A stretch of DNA of 64,000 bases from Photobacterium marinum (GTDB taxonomy: Bacteria; Pseudomonadota; Gammaproteobacteria; Enterobacterales; Vibrionaceae): NCBI RefSeq assembly GCF_000331515.1, contig NZ_AMZO01000001.1:1-64000 (forward strand), in the 5' to 3' direction. This document shows positions 45,597 to 55,640 of the stretch, piece by piece. How positions within the stretch are numbered: the first letter of the stretch is position 1; the number at the start of each line of letters is the position of its first letter. The notes beneath the pieces were generated by a model. That model worked only from the letters and a program-made list of their open reading frames with translations, was not told the DNA's origin and searched no databases. A program made the translations under genes and the position numbers.

Positions 45597-46433
45597 ATGG
45601 ACAAGACAACAACACCTTCGTTTATCACTGAAGATTACCTGCGCCAGCATGTCGGTATGCGGCATGGCGGGGAAATTCACCTGCCGCCGGGTACACGTTT
45701 CACTCCGGCCGCACAGCAGTTACTGAATGACAAACAGATCACTGTGCGCTGGCGAGATGAAAAAGGGCAGGTGTTTGTTGAAAGTGCGTCTACGCAGGGC
45801 GCACAGCTGGAAAAGGTACATCCGCTGAAGAATAACAATGTCAGGCCGGAAAATGCCTGCATGTTATGCGGTTCTGATGTTGCCAGTAAACCGGCGTTAA
45901 TGACCCATCTCAATGACCAGATGCTGGTGCCTAAGACCCATCCGCGTATTTTGCTTAGAGGCAAGCTCGATAGCTGTATCAGTTATTGTGTGACTGTACA
46001 GTGTGCAATGGATTCAATGCCGGAAATGTTGCAGGGCTTTGTGGCTGACATCCGTTCGTATCTTGGTCAGGTGATGCAATGTGAAGTGACTGAACAGTCC
46101 TTACCTGAGCCTGAATTAGGCGAATTCAGCGCAGATATTGTCCATCGCTGGTCCCATAATCCGCTGCGTTATTTGGGTCATGACCATATCCTGCCTGATG
46201 TGAGCTACGGAGCTTTAGTTGCGCAACTTAACTACCTTCGAGCACAGGTACGTGAGCTGGAGCTAGTGGCAAGCCAAGTGTATATGGACCACAGCATGAA
46301 GCTGACTCGTAACGATATTGTGGCAGGTCTGAACCGGCTATCCAGTGCGATATATGTTGTGATGATTCTGGTGCTGCAATGCCAGCATGGCAATCATGCG
46401 CTATTAGGAGGGCTGGGCAATGAAATTGCTTGA
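45597..46433 (+). CDS. eutT: Cobalamin adenosyltransferase EutT
   Basis: 278-aa ATP:corrinoid adenosyltransferase that makes adenosylcobalamin for Eut[13 protein letters not shown] and [18 protein letters not shown] fit the EutT start. The metal motif of Salmonella EutT is H-x11-CC-x2-C; here it reads H-x11-AC-x2-C (ENACMLCG), so the first of the paired cysteines is Ala. The Met at 45597 is chosen because the upstream Met (45585) overlaps the eutQ end. It overlaps eutD by 14 nt. Confidence 0.9.
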   Translation: MDKTTTPSFITEDYLRQHVGMRHGGEIHLPPGTRFTPAAQQLLNDKQITVRWRDEKGQVFVESASTQGAQLEKVHPLKNNNVRPENACMLCGSDVASKPALMTHLNDQMLVPKTHPRILLRGKLDSCISYCVTVQCAMDSMPEMLQGFVADIRSYLGQVMQCEVTEQSLPEPELGEFSADIVHRWSHNPLRYLGHDHILPDVSYGALVAQLNYLRAQVRELELVASQVYMDHSMKLTRNDIVAGLNRLSSAIYVVMILVLQCQHGNHALLGGLGNEIA

Positions 46434-47397
46434 GCAGTGCCGTAGCCAGTGTTTTAAATATCCTAAACGTATCGTTTTTCCTGATGCTAATGATGTCCGT
46501 CTGTTACATGCCGCAAATGAAATGAAGCTGGCGGGGTTGGCTGAGCCTATCTTGCTTGGCAATCCGTTTCAGCTTCGGGACCTGGCACATCGTAGTGGTA
46601 TTGCTGTTCCATGTCTTACTCTGCTTTCTCCGGAATCGGCAGGTTGCTTTGACGAGATGGTGACAAGTTATATCGCCAAGCAGCGCAAGCCGGTGACGAT
46701 GGAAGAAGCCGTTTCCAGGCTCAAGCGTCCGTTGGATTTTGCCATGATGATGGTTGATCAGGGCTATGCAGATATTTGCATCGGCGGCAACGTATCTACA
46801 ACCGGAGATGTGATCCGCGCGGCTATCCGTGGCATCGGTGTTGCGCCGGGCTCTAAAACTGTTTCCAGCTTCTTCCTGATGTTGTCACCAGACGGTGAAC
46901 AGGTTCATGCCTTTTCCGATGCCGGAGTTATTCCCGTTCCGACGGCACAGCAGTTGGCTGATATTGCCATTGATACTGCATATAACTACCAGATGCTCAC
47001 TGGCAATGAACCACGTGTGGCCATGCTTTCTTTTTCAACCAAGGGAAGTGCTGATCACCCGACTGTGAGCAAGATGTCGGAAGCCACCGAACTTGTCCGC
47101 CAGCGCCAGCCGAATTTGATCATCGACGGTGAAGTGCAGTTCGATGCTGCGATTGTTCCGGCGGTGGCGGCCCAAAAAATGCCTGACAGTCCGCTTGGCG
47201 GTCAGGCCAATGTCTTTATTTTCCCCTCTCTGAATGCGGGCAACATTGCCTACAAAGTGGCTCAGCGTTTGGGAGGATACATAGCTCTGGGTCCCATGCT
47301 GCAAGGTTTGGCGGCACCGGTGCACGATTTATCCCGCGGCTGTAGTGCGACAGATATCGTCGATATCTCAGTGTTGGCATCCAGCCTGTGTAAATAA
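46420..47397 (+). CDS. eutD: Phosphotransacetylase EutD
   Basis: 325-aa phosphate acetyltransferase that converts acetyl-CoA to acetyl-phosphate and recycles CoA in the compartment. [52 protein letters not shown] and [19 protein letters not shown] are typical PTA motifs. AGGAGG lies 8 nt before the ATG. It lacks the long N-terminus of housekeeping Pta, as expected for EutD. Confidence 0.95.
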   Translation: MKLLEQCRSQCFKYPKRIVFPDANDVRLLHAANEMKLAGLAEPILLGNPFQLRDLAHRSGIAVPCLTLLSPESAGCFDEMVTSYIAKQRKPVTMEEAVSRLKRPLDFAMMMVDQGYADICIGGNVSTTGDVIRAAIRGIGVAPGSKTVSSFFLMLSPDGEQVHAFSDAGVIPVPTAQQLADIAIDTAYNYQMLTGNEPRVAMLSFSTKGSADHPTVSKMSEATELVRQRQPNLIIDGEVQFDAAIVPAVAAQKMPDSPLGGQANVFIFPSLNAGNIAYKVAQRLGGYIALGPMLQGLAAPVHDLSRGCSATDIVDISVLASSLCK

Positions 47398-47433
47398 CCC
47401 ATTTAACCAACAGCTAGTTTTGAGGATTTAACA

Positions 47434-47754
47434 ATGGAAGCGCTAGGCATTATTGAAACAAAAGGACTGACGGCACTGATTGAAGCATCTGATGCCATGG
47501 TCAAAGCAGCCCGTGTTCAACTGGTTGGCTACAAGCAAATCGGCTCAGGAATCGTTTCTGCCATGGTGCGTGGCGATGTGGCTGCATGTAAAGCGGCAAC
47601 TGATGCAGGGGCTGCTGCTGCCCAACGTTTAGGTGAAGTGGTTGCTGTACACGTTATCCCTCGTCCACACGGTGATCTGGAAGCAATCTTCCCAATTACA
47701 GCGGAGGAAGAGGACGCGAAACCTGCTCCTAAAACCCGCACTACAACCAAATAA
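47434..47754 (+). CDS. eutM: BMC-H shell protein, EutM/PduA type (copy 1)
   Basis: 106-aa hexameric shell protein. The BMC core ([20 protein letters not shown] to [12 protein letters not shown]) is followed by a 19-residue charged tail ([19 protein letters not shown]) that the second copy lacks. The pore-loop region is KQIGSG. It is the major facet component by analogy to EutM. Over the shared 87 residues it differs from the next gene at only 15 positions, so the pair arose by tandem duplication. Confidence 0.93.
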   Translation: MEALGIIETKGLTALIEASDAMVKAARVQLVGYKQIGSGIVSAMVRGDVAACKAATDAGAAAAQRLGEVVAVHVIPRPHGDLEAIFPITAEEEDAKPAPKTRTTTK

Positions 47755-47774
47755 GTCTGAATAAGGATAAGTCA

Positions 47775-48050
47775 ATGGACGCATTAGGAATTCTTGAAAC
47801 AAAAGGGCTGACAGCCCTGATCGAAGCCTCTGACGCAATGGTGAAGGCGGCTCGTGTCGAACTTGTTGGTTATCAGCAGATTGGTTCTGGTTACGTGACC
47901 GCACTGATCCGTGGTGACGTGGCGTCTTGCAAGGCTGCCACCGATGCCGGCTCAGTAGTTGCCCAACGTCTTGGCGAATTGGTGGCGGTGCATGTTATCC
48001 CTCGTCCGCACGGCGATCTGGAAAAAGTATTTCCCATTAAAGCCAAATAA
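47775..48050 (+). CDS. BMC-H shell protein, EutM/PduJ type (copy 2)
   Basis: 91-aa hexameric shell protein, 20 nt after copy 1, with the same BMC core and a minimal tail (PIKAK). The pore loop is QQIGSG followed by Tyr instead of Ile. AAGGATAAG precedes the ATG. The arrangement recalls PduA/PduJ duplication in pdu operons, whereas enteric eut operons have a single eutM at this spot. Confidence 0.92.
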   Translation: MDALGILETKGLTALIEASDAMVKAARVELVGYQQIGSGYVTALIRGDVASCKAATDAGSVVAQRLGELVAVHVIPRPHGDLEKVFPIKAK

Positions 48051-48103
48051 TCAGGCTTCCCCTTGGCATTAAAACCAGGGGGTGTTGAAAGGTAGGAACT
48101 CGT

Positions 48104-48403
48104 ATGCGAATTGCACGCGTGATAGGTCATGTAATTGCCACAGTACGCAGTCAGAACATGCGGATGGACAAGCTTTGCCTGGTTGAATTTGTTGACAGGC
48201 ACGGCGAGGCAACGGGAGACATTCACATCGCAATGGATCAGCTTGGGGCTGGTGAAGGTGAATGGGTGATGGTTGTGGCAGGCAGTTCGGCTCGTGCCGC
48301 TTATGGCAGTGCAGGAGACGAGTCTCCGGTTGACCTTTGTGTGGTCGGAATTATTGATGAAGTAACGGCAGCTAGCGAGCAGTTGTACAACAAGCACGGT
48401 TAG
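48104..48403 (+). CDS. eutN: Pentameric vertex protein EutN
   Basis: 99-aa EutN/CcmL-family (BMV) protein that caps shell vertices. MRIARVIGHVIATVRSQNM and the C-terminal VDLCVVGIIDEVTA are typical. GGTAGGAA lies just before the start. Located between the BMC-H pair and eutE as in other eut operons. Confidence 0.94.
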   Translation: MRIARVIGHVIATVRSQNMRMDKLCLVEFVDRHGEATGDIHIAMDQLGAGEGEWVMVVAGSSARAAYGSAGDESPVDLCVVGIIDEVTAASEQLYNKHG

Positions 48404-48423
48404 TTGCCTGGAGAAGATTCCTT

Positions 48424-49833
48424 ATGGATCAGCAGCAAATAGAAGAGATTGTCAGACGTGTCGTCATGCAACTGAACGGTAGCGCTGCAGGCACGGCTTC
48501 TGTGAGCGAGCAAGGGGATTACGGAATTTACCCGTCGCTGGACGGAGCGGTGGCAGCCGCCAAAGAAGCCCAGCGCGGAATCCGCACTATTGCCCTGCGT
48601 GACGACATTATTCTGGCTATTCGCCGCATGGCTAAAAAGCATGCCCGCGAACTGTCGGAGATGGCAGTGGAAGAAACCGGTTTTGGCCGGGTTGAAGACA
48701 AAATTGCTAAGCATTTACTGATAGCTCACCGCACTCCGGGAACTGAAATTCTGGCGCCACAGGCGGTCTCCGGCGATGCTGGTATGAGTCTGATGGAGAA
48801 TGCGCCGTGGGGTGTGATTGCCTCAGTTACCCCGAGTACCAATCCATCCTGTACTGTGATTAACAATGCCATCAGCATGATTGCTGCAGGCAATGCGGTT
48901 GTCTTTGCGCCGCATCCGGCGGCTAAAAAAGTCTCTCAGTACGCAATTCAGTTAGTGAATAAAGCTTCGGAGAGTGTCGGTGGCCCGGTAAATATTTGTA
49001 CTACGGTCGCTACACCTTCGCTTGAAAATGCTCAGGCGCTGTTCACTTATCCGGGAATTGGCTTACTTGTGGTAACCGGTGGTGACGCGGTAGTTGATGC
49101 TGCCCGTAAAGTGACTGACAAGCGTCTGATCGCAGCCGGGCCGGGTAACCCGCCTGTTGTTGTCGATGAGACGGCTGACCTTGAACGTGCCGCCATTTCG
49201 ATTGTTCAGGGCGCGTCTTATGACAACAACATTGTCTGCGCAACGGAAAAAGAAATCATCGCAGTGTCTTCGGTTGCTGACGAGCTGAAAGCACGTATGT
49301 GTCGAAACGGCGCGTTTGAAGTGACACCGGAGCAAGCCGAGGCAATTGCACGCGTGGTACTGAAAGGCTATCCGGGAGATCAGCCTGCGGCTAATCCGCA
49401 GTGGGTCGGTCGTGACGCAGCAAAAATTGCTGCTGCCGCCGGAATTGATGTTCCGGCTGAAACCCGCCTGTTGGTATTCGATGCTGATAAATCCAATGTC
49501 TTTGCTGTTACCGAGCAGATGATGCCAATCATTCCACTGATCCGTGCAGCTAATGCTGATCAGGCTATTGATTGGGCTGTTGAGCTGGAAAAAGGCAACC
49601 GTCATACTGCAGCGATTCACTCCAAGAATATTGATGTGCTGACGCGCATGGCATTTGAAATGGACTGCAGCCTTCTGGCGAAAAACGGTCCGGCGATTGC
49701 CGCAATTGGTGCTGGTGGTGAAGGTTGGACAACAATGACCATTTCGACACCGACAGGCGAAGGGGTAACTAACGCTCTGACCTTTACCCGTAAGCGTCGT
49801 TGTACTGCGGTTGATGCCTTCAGGATTGTATAA
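48424..49833 (+). CDS. eutE: CoA-acylating acetaldehyde dehydrogenase EutE
   Basis: 469-aa aldehyde dehydrogenase that oxidises acetaldehyde to acetyl-CoA with NAD+. The catalytic Cys is in YDNNIVCATEKEII; VTPSTNPSCTVINNAISMIA and GPGNPPVVVDETAD are further family motifs. The N-terminal amphipathic helix (QQQIEEIVRRVVMQL) followed by a flexible linker is an encapsulation-peptide pattern that targets the enzyme into the compartment. Confidence 0.95.
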   Translation: MDQQQIEEIVRRVVMQLNGSAAGTASVSEQGDYGIYPSLDGAVAAAKEAQRGIRTIALRDDIILAIRRMAKKHARELSEMAVEETGFGRVEDKIAKHLLIAHRTPGTEILAPQAVSGDAGMSLMENAPWGVIASVTPSTNPSCTVINNAISMIAAGNAVVFAPHPAAKKVSQYAIQLVNKASESVGGPVNICTTVATPSLENAQALFTYPGIGLLVVTGGDAVVDAARKVTDKRLIAAGPGNPPVVVDETADLERAAISIVQGASYDNNIVCATEKEIIAVSSVADELKARMCRNGAFEVTPEQAEAIARVVLKGYPGDQPAANPQWVGRDAAKIAAAAGIDVPAETRLLVFDADKSNVFAVTEQMMPIIPLIRAANADQAIDWAVELEKGNRHTAAIHSKNIDVLTRMAFEMDCSLLAKNGPAIAAIGAGGEGWTTMTISTPTGEGVTNALTFTRKRRCTAVDAFRIV

Positions 49834-49835
49834 CG

Positions 49836-50675
49836 ATGACGAATCAGTATCTCGAACAAGCTAATCGGAATTTGTTGATTATCGACGAGATAGTCAACGA
49901 TGAGACTGCGATTGATACACCGACTGATTGGTATGTCGGTATCGACTTGGGTACGGCAGATATCCAAACCGTTGTCATTGACGGAGACGGAACGCCGATT
50001 GCGGCGTTTCTCGACTGGGCGGATGTGGTTCGTGATGGTGTGGTAGTGGACTATGTTGGTGCCTGCCGCATCGTTCGGGATCATCTGGAAAAGGTACAGC
50101 ATAAACTTGGTGTTCAGGTTGAAGAAGCCATTACCTCTTATCCGCCGGGAACAGATCCTCGGATCTCAATCAATGTAGTTGAATCGGCAGGGATTGTTGT
50201 CAGCCATGTTATCGACGAGCCATCCAGTGTCGCAGCCTTGCTTCATATCGAAAATGGTGCCGTGGTTGATGTCGGTGGCGGTACGACAGGTACAGCCATT
50301 ATCGAGAGCGGTGAGTTGGTGACATCGCTGGATGAGCCCTCGGGAGGACGACATGTGTCTCTGGCTATTGCCGGAGGTATGACGGTCGACCTGGAACAGG
50401 CGGAGATCCAGAAGCGCCGCAGCCACGAAGACCCGTTAGTAGCGGCTATGGCAAAACCAGTGATTGAGAAAATGTCAGATATTGTGGCAGAGCATATTTC
50501 CGACCATCAACCGGGAAGTATTTACCTCACCGGTGGCGGTACATTGATCGCTGGGTTTGCTGAGATCTTCCGTAAGACCTTTCCAGAACTGGATGTGGTT
50601 GAACTTTCACGGGCGCTGTACCTGACACCGTTGGCGATTGCCAGCTATGGCTTGGCTATCAGGGACGAGGAGTAG
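49836..50675 (+). CDS. eutJ: EutJ, Hsp70/actin-like chaperone
   Basis: 279-aa ASKHA-fold protein. Phosphate-binding segments YVGIDLGTADIQTVVID and VVDVGGGTTGTAIIESG, and the adenosine motif IYLTGGGTLIAGF. A chaperone role is proposed for EutJ but not established. It starts 2 nt after eutE and ends 3 nt before eutG. Confidence 0.93.
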   Translation: MTNQYLEQANRNLLIIDEIVNDETAIDTPTDWYVGIDLGTADIQTVVIDGDGTPIAAFLDWADVVRDGVVVDYVGACRIVRDHLEKVQHKLGVQVEEAITSYPPGTDPRISINVVESAGIVVSHVIDEPSSVAALLHIENGAVVDVGGGTTGTAIIESGELVTSLDEPSGGRHVSLAIAGGMTVDLEQAEIQKRRSHEDPLVAAMAKPVIEKMSDIVAEHISDHQPGSIYLTGGGTLIAGFAEIFRKTFPELDVVELSRALYLTPLAIASYGLAIRDEE

Positions 50676-50678
50676 GGG

Positions 50679-51917
50679 ATGACTGTATCAAGCAATGAAA
50701 TTGCCAGCATTGTTCAGCAAACCTTGCAGCAATACCAGCCTTATCGTGGATTTACCTTTCGCTCGCCGTCAATCACGGTGACAGGCGGGCACTGTGTCAA
50801 TCAGTTGGGTGAGGTGCTTAATGAACTGGGTGCAACTCATGTTCTACTGGTCGCTGACAAGGTTGTACATCAGTTGGGGCTGACAAAAGGTTGCGAAACG
50901 GCAATCACTTTTGCCGGACTTGGGCTGACAGTGTTCAGTGATGTTGACGGTGAACCGGACAGTACATTAATTGCTCATGGGCAGACTTGCCTTGAACAAA
51001 GCAATGCAGATTTTGTGCTGGGTATCGGTGGTGGTTCAGCGCTTGATGCAGCTAAAGCAATCGCGGTGATCGGTGATTATCGAGGTCCGCTTACCCAGTT
51101 GAAGGTTGGCGGTATCGCCAGCCGCCGGGTTGGTTTGGGCGCTATCCCGACAACAGCCGGAACAGGATCAGAAGTGACTGATATTACGGTGATCAAAGAT
51201 ATCACACTGGATATCAAGGTGCCGGTAAAAGGACCGGCACTGGTTCCTGACCTGGCTTTGCTTGACCCTGCTTTGATGCTGAATGTCCCGGCAGGGATCA
51301 CAGCTGCAACCGGGATCGATACGTTAACTCATGCCATTGAATCCTATGTTTCCCGGCTGTCGAATCCGTTGTCTAAGGCTTATGCCTATCACTCGATCGA
51401 AACTCTTATCAAAGCGCTGCCGATTGCGGTTGGCTATGGCCATGATATGGACAAACGTTATGACATGGCTGTCGCGGCATATAAAGCCGGGCTGGCATTC
51501 AGCAATGCCGGGCTGGGGCTGACCCATGCAATCGCTCATCAGATTGGCGCTCGTTATCATCTGGCTCATGGTGTCGCTAATGCCATTTTGTTGCCGTATG
51601 TCATGGCGTTTAATGCTCTGAGCTGTGAAGCCGGATATGCCGAAGTTGCCAATGCCCTTGGTGTATCCCGCGAGGGAATGACCAGTCGTGAAAAATGCCG
51701 GGCGGCAATTCTGGCTGTACGTCAGTTGGTAATGGATCTGGGTTTGCCGACGTCGCTTACCGGTGTCGGTATGACCGAAAGTGATTTTCCTCAACTGGCA
51801 GAGCAGGCAATGAAGGATATCTGTTTGCAGGGAAATCCGCGTCAGGTGACGCCGTCGCAAATCATTACCTTGCTGAAACAGGTGATGGGCGGGCAATTAC
51901 CGGAGGGCTATTGCTGA
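50679..51917 (+). CDS. eutG: Iron-type alcohol dehydrogenase EutG
   Basis: 412-aa group III Fe-dependent alcohol dehydrogenase that reduces acetaldehyde to ethanol and regenerates NAD+. NAD motif GIGGGSALDAAKA; GTGSEVTDITVI; metal-ligand region GIDTLTHAIESY, GLGLTHAIAHQIGARYHLAHG. Compared with E. coli EutG, as I recall it, the N-terminus has a different, amphipathic opening (SSNEIASIVQQTLQQY) that resembles the EutE and EutC targeting helices. Its stop overlaps the eutA start (TGATG). Confidence 0.94.
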   Translation: MTVSSNEIASIVQQTLQQYQPYRGFTFRSPSITVTGGHCVNQLGEVLNELGATHVLLVADKVVHQLGLTKGCETAITFAGLGLTVFSDVDGEPDSTLIAHGQTCLEQSNADFVLGIGGGSALDAAKAIAVIGDYRGPLTQLKVGGIASRRVGLGAIPTTAGTGSEVTDITVIKDITLDIKVPVKGPALVPDLALLDPALMLNVPAGITAATGIDTLTHAIESYVSRLSNPLSKAYAYHSIETLIKALPIAVGYGHDMDKRYDMAVAAYKAGLAFSNAGLGLTHAIAHQIGARYHLAHGVANAILLPYVMAFNALSCEAGYAEVANALGVSREGMTSREKCRAAILAVRQLVMDLGLPTSLTGVGMTESDFPQLAEQAMKDICLQGNPRQVTPSQIITLLKQVMGGQLPEGYC

Positions 51918-53338
51918 TGGAAAGGAAAATCGTCCATAGCGTCGGTATTGATATCGGTACGACAACTACTCAGGTGATTTTTTCTAACCTCACTGTGGTC
52001 AATCGTGCACCGGCTTCGCAAGTGCCTGTTTACGAGTTTGTTGACCGGGAGATTTCTTACCAGAGTCCGGTCTCATTCACGCCGATTAATCATCAGGGCA
52101 CGATTGATGCGGATAGGCTACGTCAGTTTATTGAGCAACAAATCGAGCAAGCCGGTTTTGCGGCACAAGGTGTCGAAACAGGTGCAATCATCATTACCGG
52201 TGAAACCGCTAAAGCGCATAACGCCCGTGATGCCATTATGGATTTGTCCCAGCAACTGGGAGATTTCGTGGTGGCAACCGCAGGTCCGAACCTTGAATCT
52301 GTTATTGCCGGGCGGGGGAGCGGTGCACAAGAGCTTTCCCAGAAAAATCACCTTAAGGTGATGAACATCGATATCGGCGGCGGAACATCGAACTATGTGG
52401 TGTTTGATTGTGGTCGCGTCGTCGAGACGGCTTGTCTGAACATTGGCGGGCGTCTGGTTGAGCTTAATGGTCAGGGTGAAATCGCCTATATCCATAAGCC
52501 AGCGATTGCTGTGATGCAGGAACTGTTTGGTGACAATACCAATCCGCGCCAGATCACAACAGATCACCTGAATCGTATTGTTGATCGTATGGCAGAACTG
52601 ATTCTTGAAGTGATGACAGGTCAGTTGTCCTCTTTAGCCGTTCAACTGTTACAGACACCGGCTCTGTCGTCAGTATCAGATATAGATGCTGTTTTCCTCA
52701 GCGGTGGTGTTGGTGAGTGTTATTACCAGCCACAGCAGGCAGAGCTCGAATTTGGTGATATCGGCCCGCGCCTTGCCAATGCGTTGTTGCGTCATAAAGA
52801 AATGGCCAGCCGGCCAGTGAAAAAGCCGAATCAGACGGTGCGGGCCACGGTTATCGGAGCTGGTGCCTATTCACTGACCTTGTCCGGTTCAACTATCTGG
52901 CTTAATTCTGACGAACTGCCTCTTAAAAATATTCCGGTTGTTCATCCGGCTGTCGACTGGCAGCTGGAGAAGCCATCAATTTGCAAAGCAATCGTTATTG
53001 CTGCAGAGCGAATGGATTTAGTGCTTGGATGTGACCGTTATGCCATTGCCATCGATGATGGGATGCCTGCGAAATATGCAGCCGTTCAGCATGTTGCTTG
53101 TGAACTGGCGGACTTTTATTGCGAACACGGCAACCACCAGGATCCGGCATTTGTCATTGTTCATAACGATATCGGTAAAGCACTTGGTATGGAGCTTCAA
53201 CCAAGGCTGCATCCGCAGCCGGTCAGTGTCATTGATGAGGTGATCACCCATGAAGGGGATTACATCGACATTGGCAACAGTTACTTCGGCGGGGAGATCG
53301 TCCCTCTGACAGTTAAATCACTCGCCTTCCCGTCTTAA
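51917..53338 (+). CDS. eutA: EutA, ethanolamine ammonia-lyase reactivase
   Basis: 473-aa Hsp70-fold reactivating factor that exchanges damaged cobalamin on EutBC. Phosphate loops VGIDIGTTTTQVIFSNL and MNIDIGGGTSNYVVFD, and FLSGGVGECYY. The ATG at 51917 shares its A with the eutG stop and has GGAGG about 10 nt upstream. It precedes eutB by 13 nt. Confidence 0.94.
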   Translation: MERKIVHSVGIDIGTTTTQVIFSNLTVVNRAPASQVPVYEFVDREISYQSPVSFTPINHQGTIDADRLRQFIEQQIEQAGFAAQGVETGAIIITGETAKAHNARDAIMDLSQQLGDFVVATAGPNLESVIAGRGSGAQELSQKNHLKVMNIDIGGGTSNYVVFDCGRVVETACLNIGGRLVELNGQGEIAYIHKPAIAVMQELFGDNTNPRQITTDHLNRIVDRMAELILEVMTGQLSSLAVQLLQTPALSSVSDIDAVFLSGGVGECYYQPQQAELEFGDIGPRLANALLRHKEMASRPVKKPNQTVRATVIGAGAYSLTLSGSTIWLNSDELPLKNIPVVHPAVDWQLEKPSICKAIVIAAERMDLVLGCDRYAIAIDDGMPAKYAAVQHVACELADFYCEHGNHQDPAFVIVHNDIGKALGMELQPRLHPQPVSVIDEVITHEGDYIDIGNSYFGGEIVPLTVKSLAFPS

Positions 53339-53351
53339 TAGGAGTTTATAC

Positions 53352-54716
53352 ATGAAGTTGAAAACCCACCTGTTTGGTCAGACATACCAATTCAGGGATG
53401 TAAAAGAAGTATTGGCAAAAGCCTCTGATCTACGTTCCGGAGATATTCTGGCCGGAGTTGCTGCGGAAACAGCGCAGGAACGGGTTGCGGCCAAGCATGT
53501 TCTTTCTGAAATGACGCTGAAAGATCTGCGTGAAAATCCGGTTGTCAGCTATGAAGACGACATTATTACCCGGATTAATCAGGACAGCCTGAATCGTGCC
53601 ATGTTCGAAAAAATCCAGAACTGGACGGTCAGCGAGTTGCGTGAATATGTCATGTCAGATGACATGAGCAACGAAGACATGCAGCGTCTGCGCAAGGGGC
53701 TGACAGCTGAGATAGTGTCTGCTGTCGGTAAGCTGTGTTCAAACTCTGATTTAATGTACGGCGCCAGCAAGATGCCTGTCATCACCAAAGCTAATGCAAC
53801 GGTCGGTTTGCCTGGTCATTTTAGCTGTCGTCTGCAACCAAATGATACTCGCGATAATGTGAACTCAATCTTGGCCCAGACTTATGAGGGGCTGACTTAC
53901 GGTTGTGGTGATGCCGTCATCGGGATTAACCCGGTAACGGACAGTGTCGAAAATACGACTCAGATGCTGAATGCGATTCAGGATGTGATCGATAAGTGGA
54001 ATATTCCTACCCAGCCTTGTGTGTTGGCACATATTTCAACTCAGATGGAAGCAGTACGTCGCGGTGCACCAGGCGGCCTGTTATTCCAGAGTATCGCCGG
54101 TTCTGAGAAAGGTCTGGCTGAATTCGGTGTCAGTGTCGACATGTTGGATGAGGCTTATGAAATCGGTAAGCAGTACTGCAGCCTGGCCGGTGAAAACGTG
54201 ATGTATTTTGAAACCGGTCAGGGCTCGGAGCTTTCTGCCGATGCCCACCACGGCGCGGATCAGATGACAATGGAAGCTCGTTGTTATGCACTGGCACAAC
54301 GTTATAACCCGCACATTGTTAATACCGTTGTTGGCTTTATCGGTCCCGAATATCTCTACAACCATCAGCAAATTATTCGTGCCGGTCTGGAAGACCACTT
54401 TATGGGCAAACTTTCCGGTATGCCGATGGGTTGTGATGCTTGTTACACCAACCACGCCGATACCGATCAGAACTCCAATGAAAACCTGATCACTTTGCTG
54501 GCTGCTGCGGGGGTTAACTTCGTTATTGGTATGCCTATGGGTGATGACATCATGCTGAACTACCAGACTACGTCATTCCACGACACTGCAACTGTTCGTC
54601 AGTTACTGAAGCTTCGTCCGGCCCCTGAATTTGAGGCTTGGATGGAAACAATGGGACTGATGGAAAACGGACGCCTGACCCGCAGGGCCGGCGATCCTTC
54701 AATCTTCTTCAAGTAA
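53352..54716 (+). CDS. eutB: Ethanolamine ammonia-lyase large subunit EutB
   Basis: 454-aa TIM-barrel subunit (E. coli 453 aa). It binds ethanolamine and, with EutC and adenosylcobalamin, releases acetaldehyde and ammonia. Diagnostic stretches: [59 protein letters not shown] and [22 protein letters not shown] lies 10 nt before the ATG. Confidence 0.97.
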   Translation: MKLKTHLFGQTYQFRDVKEVLAKASDLRSGDILAGVAAETAQERVAAKHVLSEMTLKDLRENPVVSYEDDIITRINQDSLNRAMFEKIQNWTVSELREYVMSDDMSNEDMQRLRKGLTAEIVSAVGKLCSNSDLMYGASKMPVITKANATVGLPGHFSCRLQPNDTRDNVNSILAQTYEGLTYGCGDAVIGINPVTDSVENTTQMLNAIQDVIDKWNIPTQPCVLAHISTQMEAVRRGAPGGLLFQSIAGSEKGLAEFGVSVDMLDEAYEIGKQYCSLAGENVMYFETGQGSELSADAHHGADQMTMEARCYALAQRYNPHIVNTVVGFIGPEYLYNHQQIIRAGLEDHFMGKLSGMPMGCDACYTNHADTDQNSNENLITLLAAAGVNFVIGMPMGDDIMLNYQTTSFHDTATVRQLLKLRPAPEFEAWMETMGLMENGRLTRRAGDPSIFFK

Positions 54717-54726
54717 GGGTGTGGAA

Positions 54727-55626
54727 ATGATGAACGAGCAAAAAATTCAGGACATCGTCGCAACAGTACTCGCCCAGCTTGGCGAGACCAACGTTACGCC
54801 GGCAGCAGTGACAAAGGTTGTTGATACTGCAGTTTCAACAGGTGGCTCAGAGGTTGTGAGCGGTGAGTCGTTGCCGGATCTCGGTGAGAAGTGTTTCAAG
54901 AAATGGAACGGTATTGAAAATGCGGCAGATAATAAAGTAGTCGAAGACCTGATGTCGCAGACGGATGCGCGTGTTGGTACTGGCCGAACTGGCCCGCGCC
55001 CGCGCACGACGGCATTGCTGCGCTTCCTTGCTGACCATTCCCGCTCAAAAGATACCGTTATTAAGAATGTCGAATCGTCCTGGTTACAGGAACGTAATCT
55101 GATGGAAGTGCAGTCTTGCGCATCTGATAAAGATGAATACCTGACCCGTCCTGATTTGGGCCGCAAGCTCAATGAAGATGCGAAAAAGCTTATTCAGGAA
55201 AACTGTAAGCAGACACCACAGGTTCAGGTGGTGTTGTCCGATGGCTTGAGTTTGGATGCGGTAACGGTAAACCACGATGAGATTCTGCCACCTTTGTTGA
55301 ACGGCCTTAAGAATGCCGGTCTGGATGTCGGTACTCCATTCTTCCTTCGCTATGGTCGAGTTAAAGCTCAGGATGAAATCGGTATGTTGCTTAATGCTGA
55401 AGTTAACCTGTTGCTGATCGGTGAGCGTCCGGGGTTGGGCCAGTCTGAGTCACTCAGCTGTTACGCGATTTATAAGCCGACAACAGAAACCGTAGAGTCG
55501 GATCGTACTGTAATTTCGAACATTCATGCTGGTGGTACACCGCCGGTCGAAGCCGCGGCAGTGATTGTTGACCTGGCGAAAACTATGCTGGCGCAGAAAG
55601 CCAGTGGTATCAACTTAAAGCGCTGA
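54727..55626 (+). CDS. eutC: Ethanolamine ammonia-lyase small subunit EutC
   Basis: 299-aa B12-binding subunit. [40 protein letters not shown] and [20 protein letters not shown] are EutC signatures. I start at the ATG at 54727 (AAGGG 7 nt upstream) rather than the GTG two codons earlier. The first 20 residues ([20 protein letters not shown]) form an amphipathic helix followed by an Ala/Thr/Gly linker, the known targeting arrangement for EutC. Confidence 0.96.
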   Translation: MMNEQKIQDIVATVLAQLGETNVTPAAVTKVVDTAVSTGGSEVVSGESLPDLGEKCFKKWNGIENAADNKVVEDLMSQTDARVGTGRTGPRPRTTALLRFLADHSRSKDTVIKNVESSWLQERNLMEVQSCASDKDEYLTRPDLGRKLNEDAKKLIQENCKQTPQVQVVLSDGLSLDAVTVNHDEILPPLLNGLKNAGLDVGTPFFLRYGRVKAQDEIGMLLNAEVNLLLIGERPGLGQSESLSCYAIYKPTTETVESDRTVISNIHAGGTPPVEAAAVIVDLAKTMLAQKASGINLKR

Positions 55627-55640
55627 TATAGGAAGTGAGC

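Noticed and set aside
49063..49620. 185-codon open frame opposite eutE
   Set aside because: It is antisense to an intact EutE with full motifs; the composition is typical of a shadow frame.
51324..51896. 190-codon open frame opposite eutG
   Set aside because: It is antisense to the well-supported dehydrogenase, has no start signal and no recognisable family.
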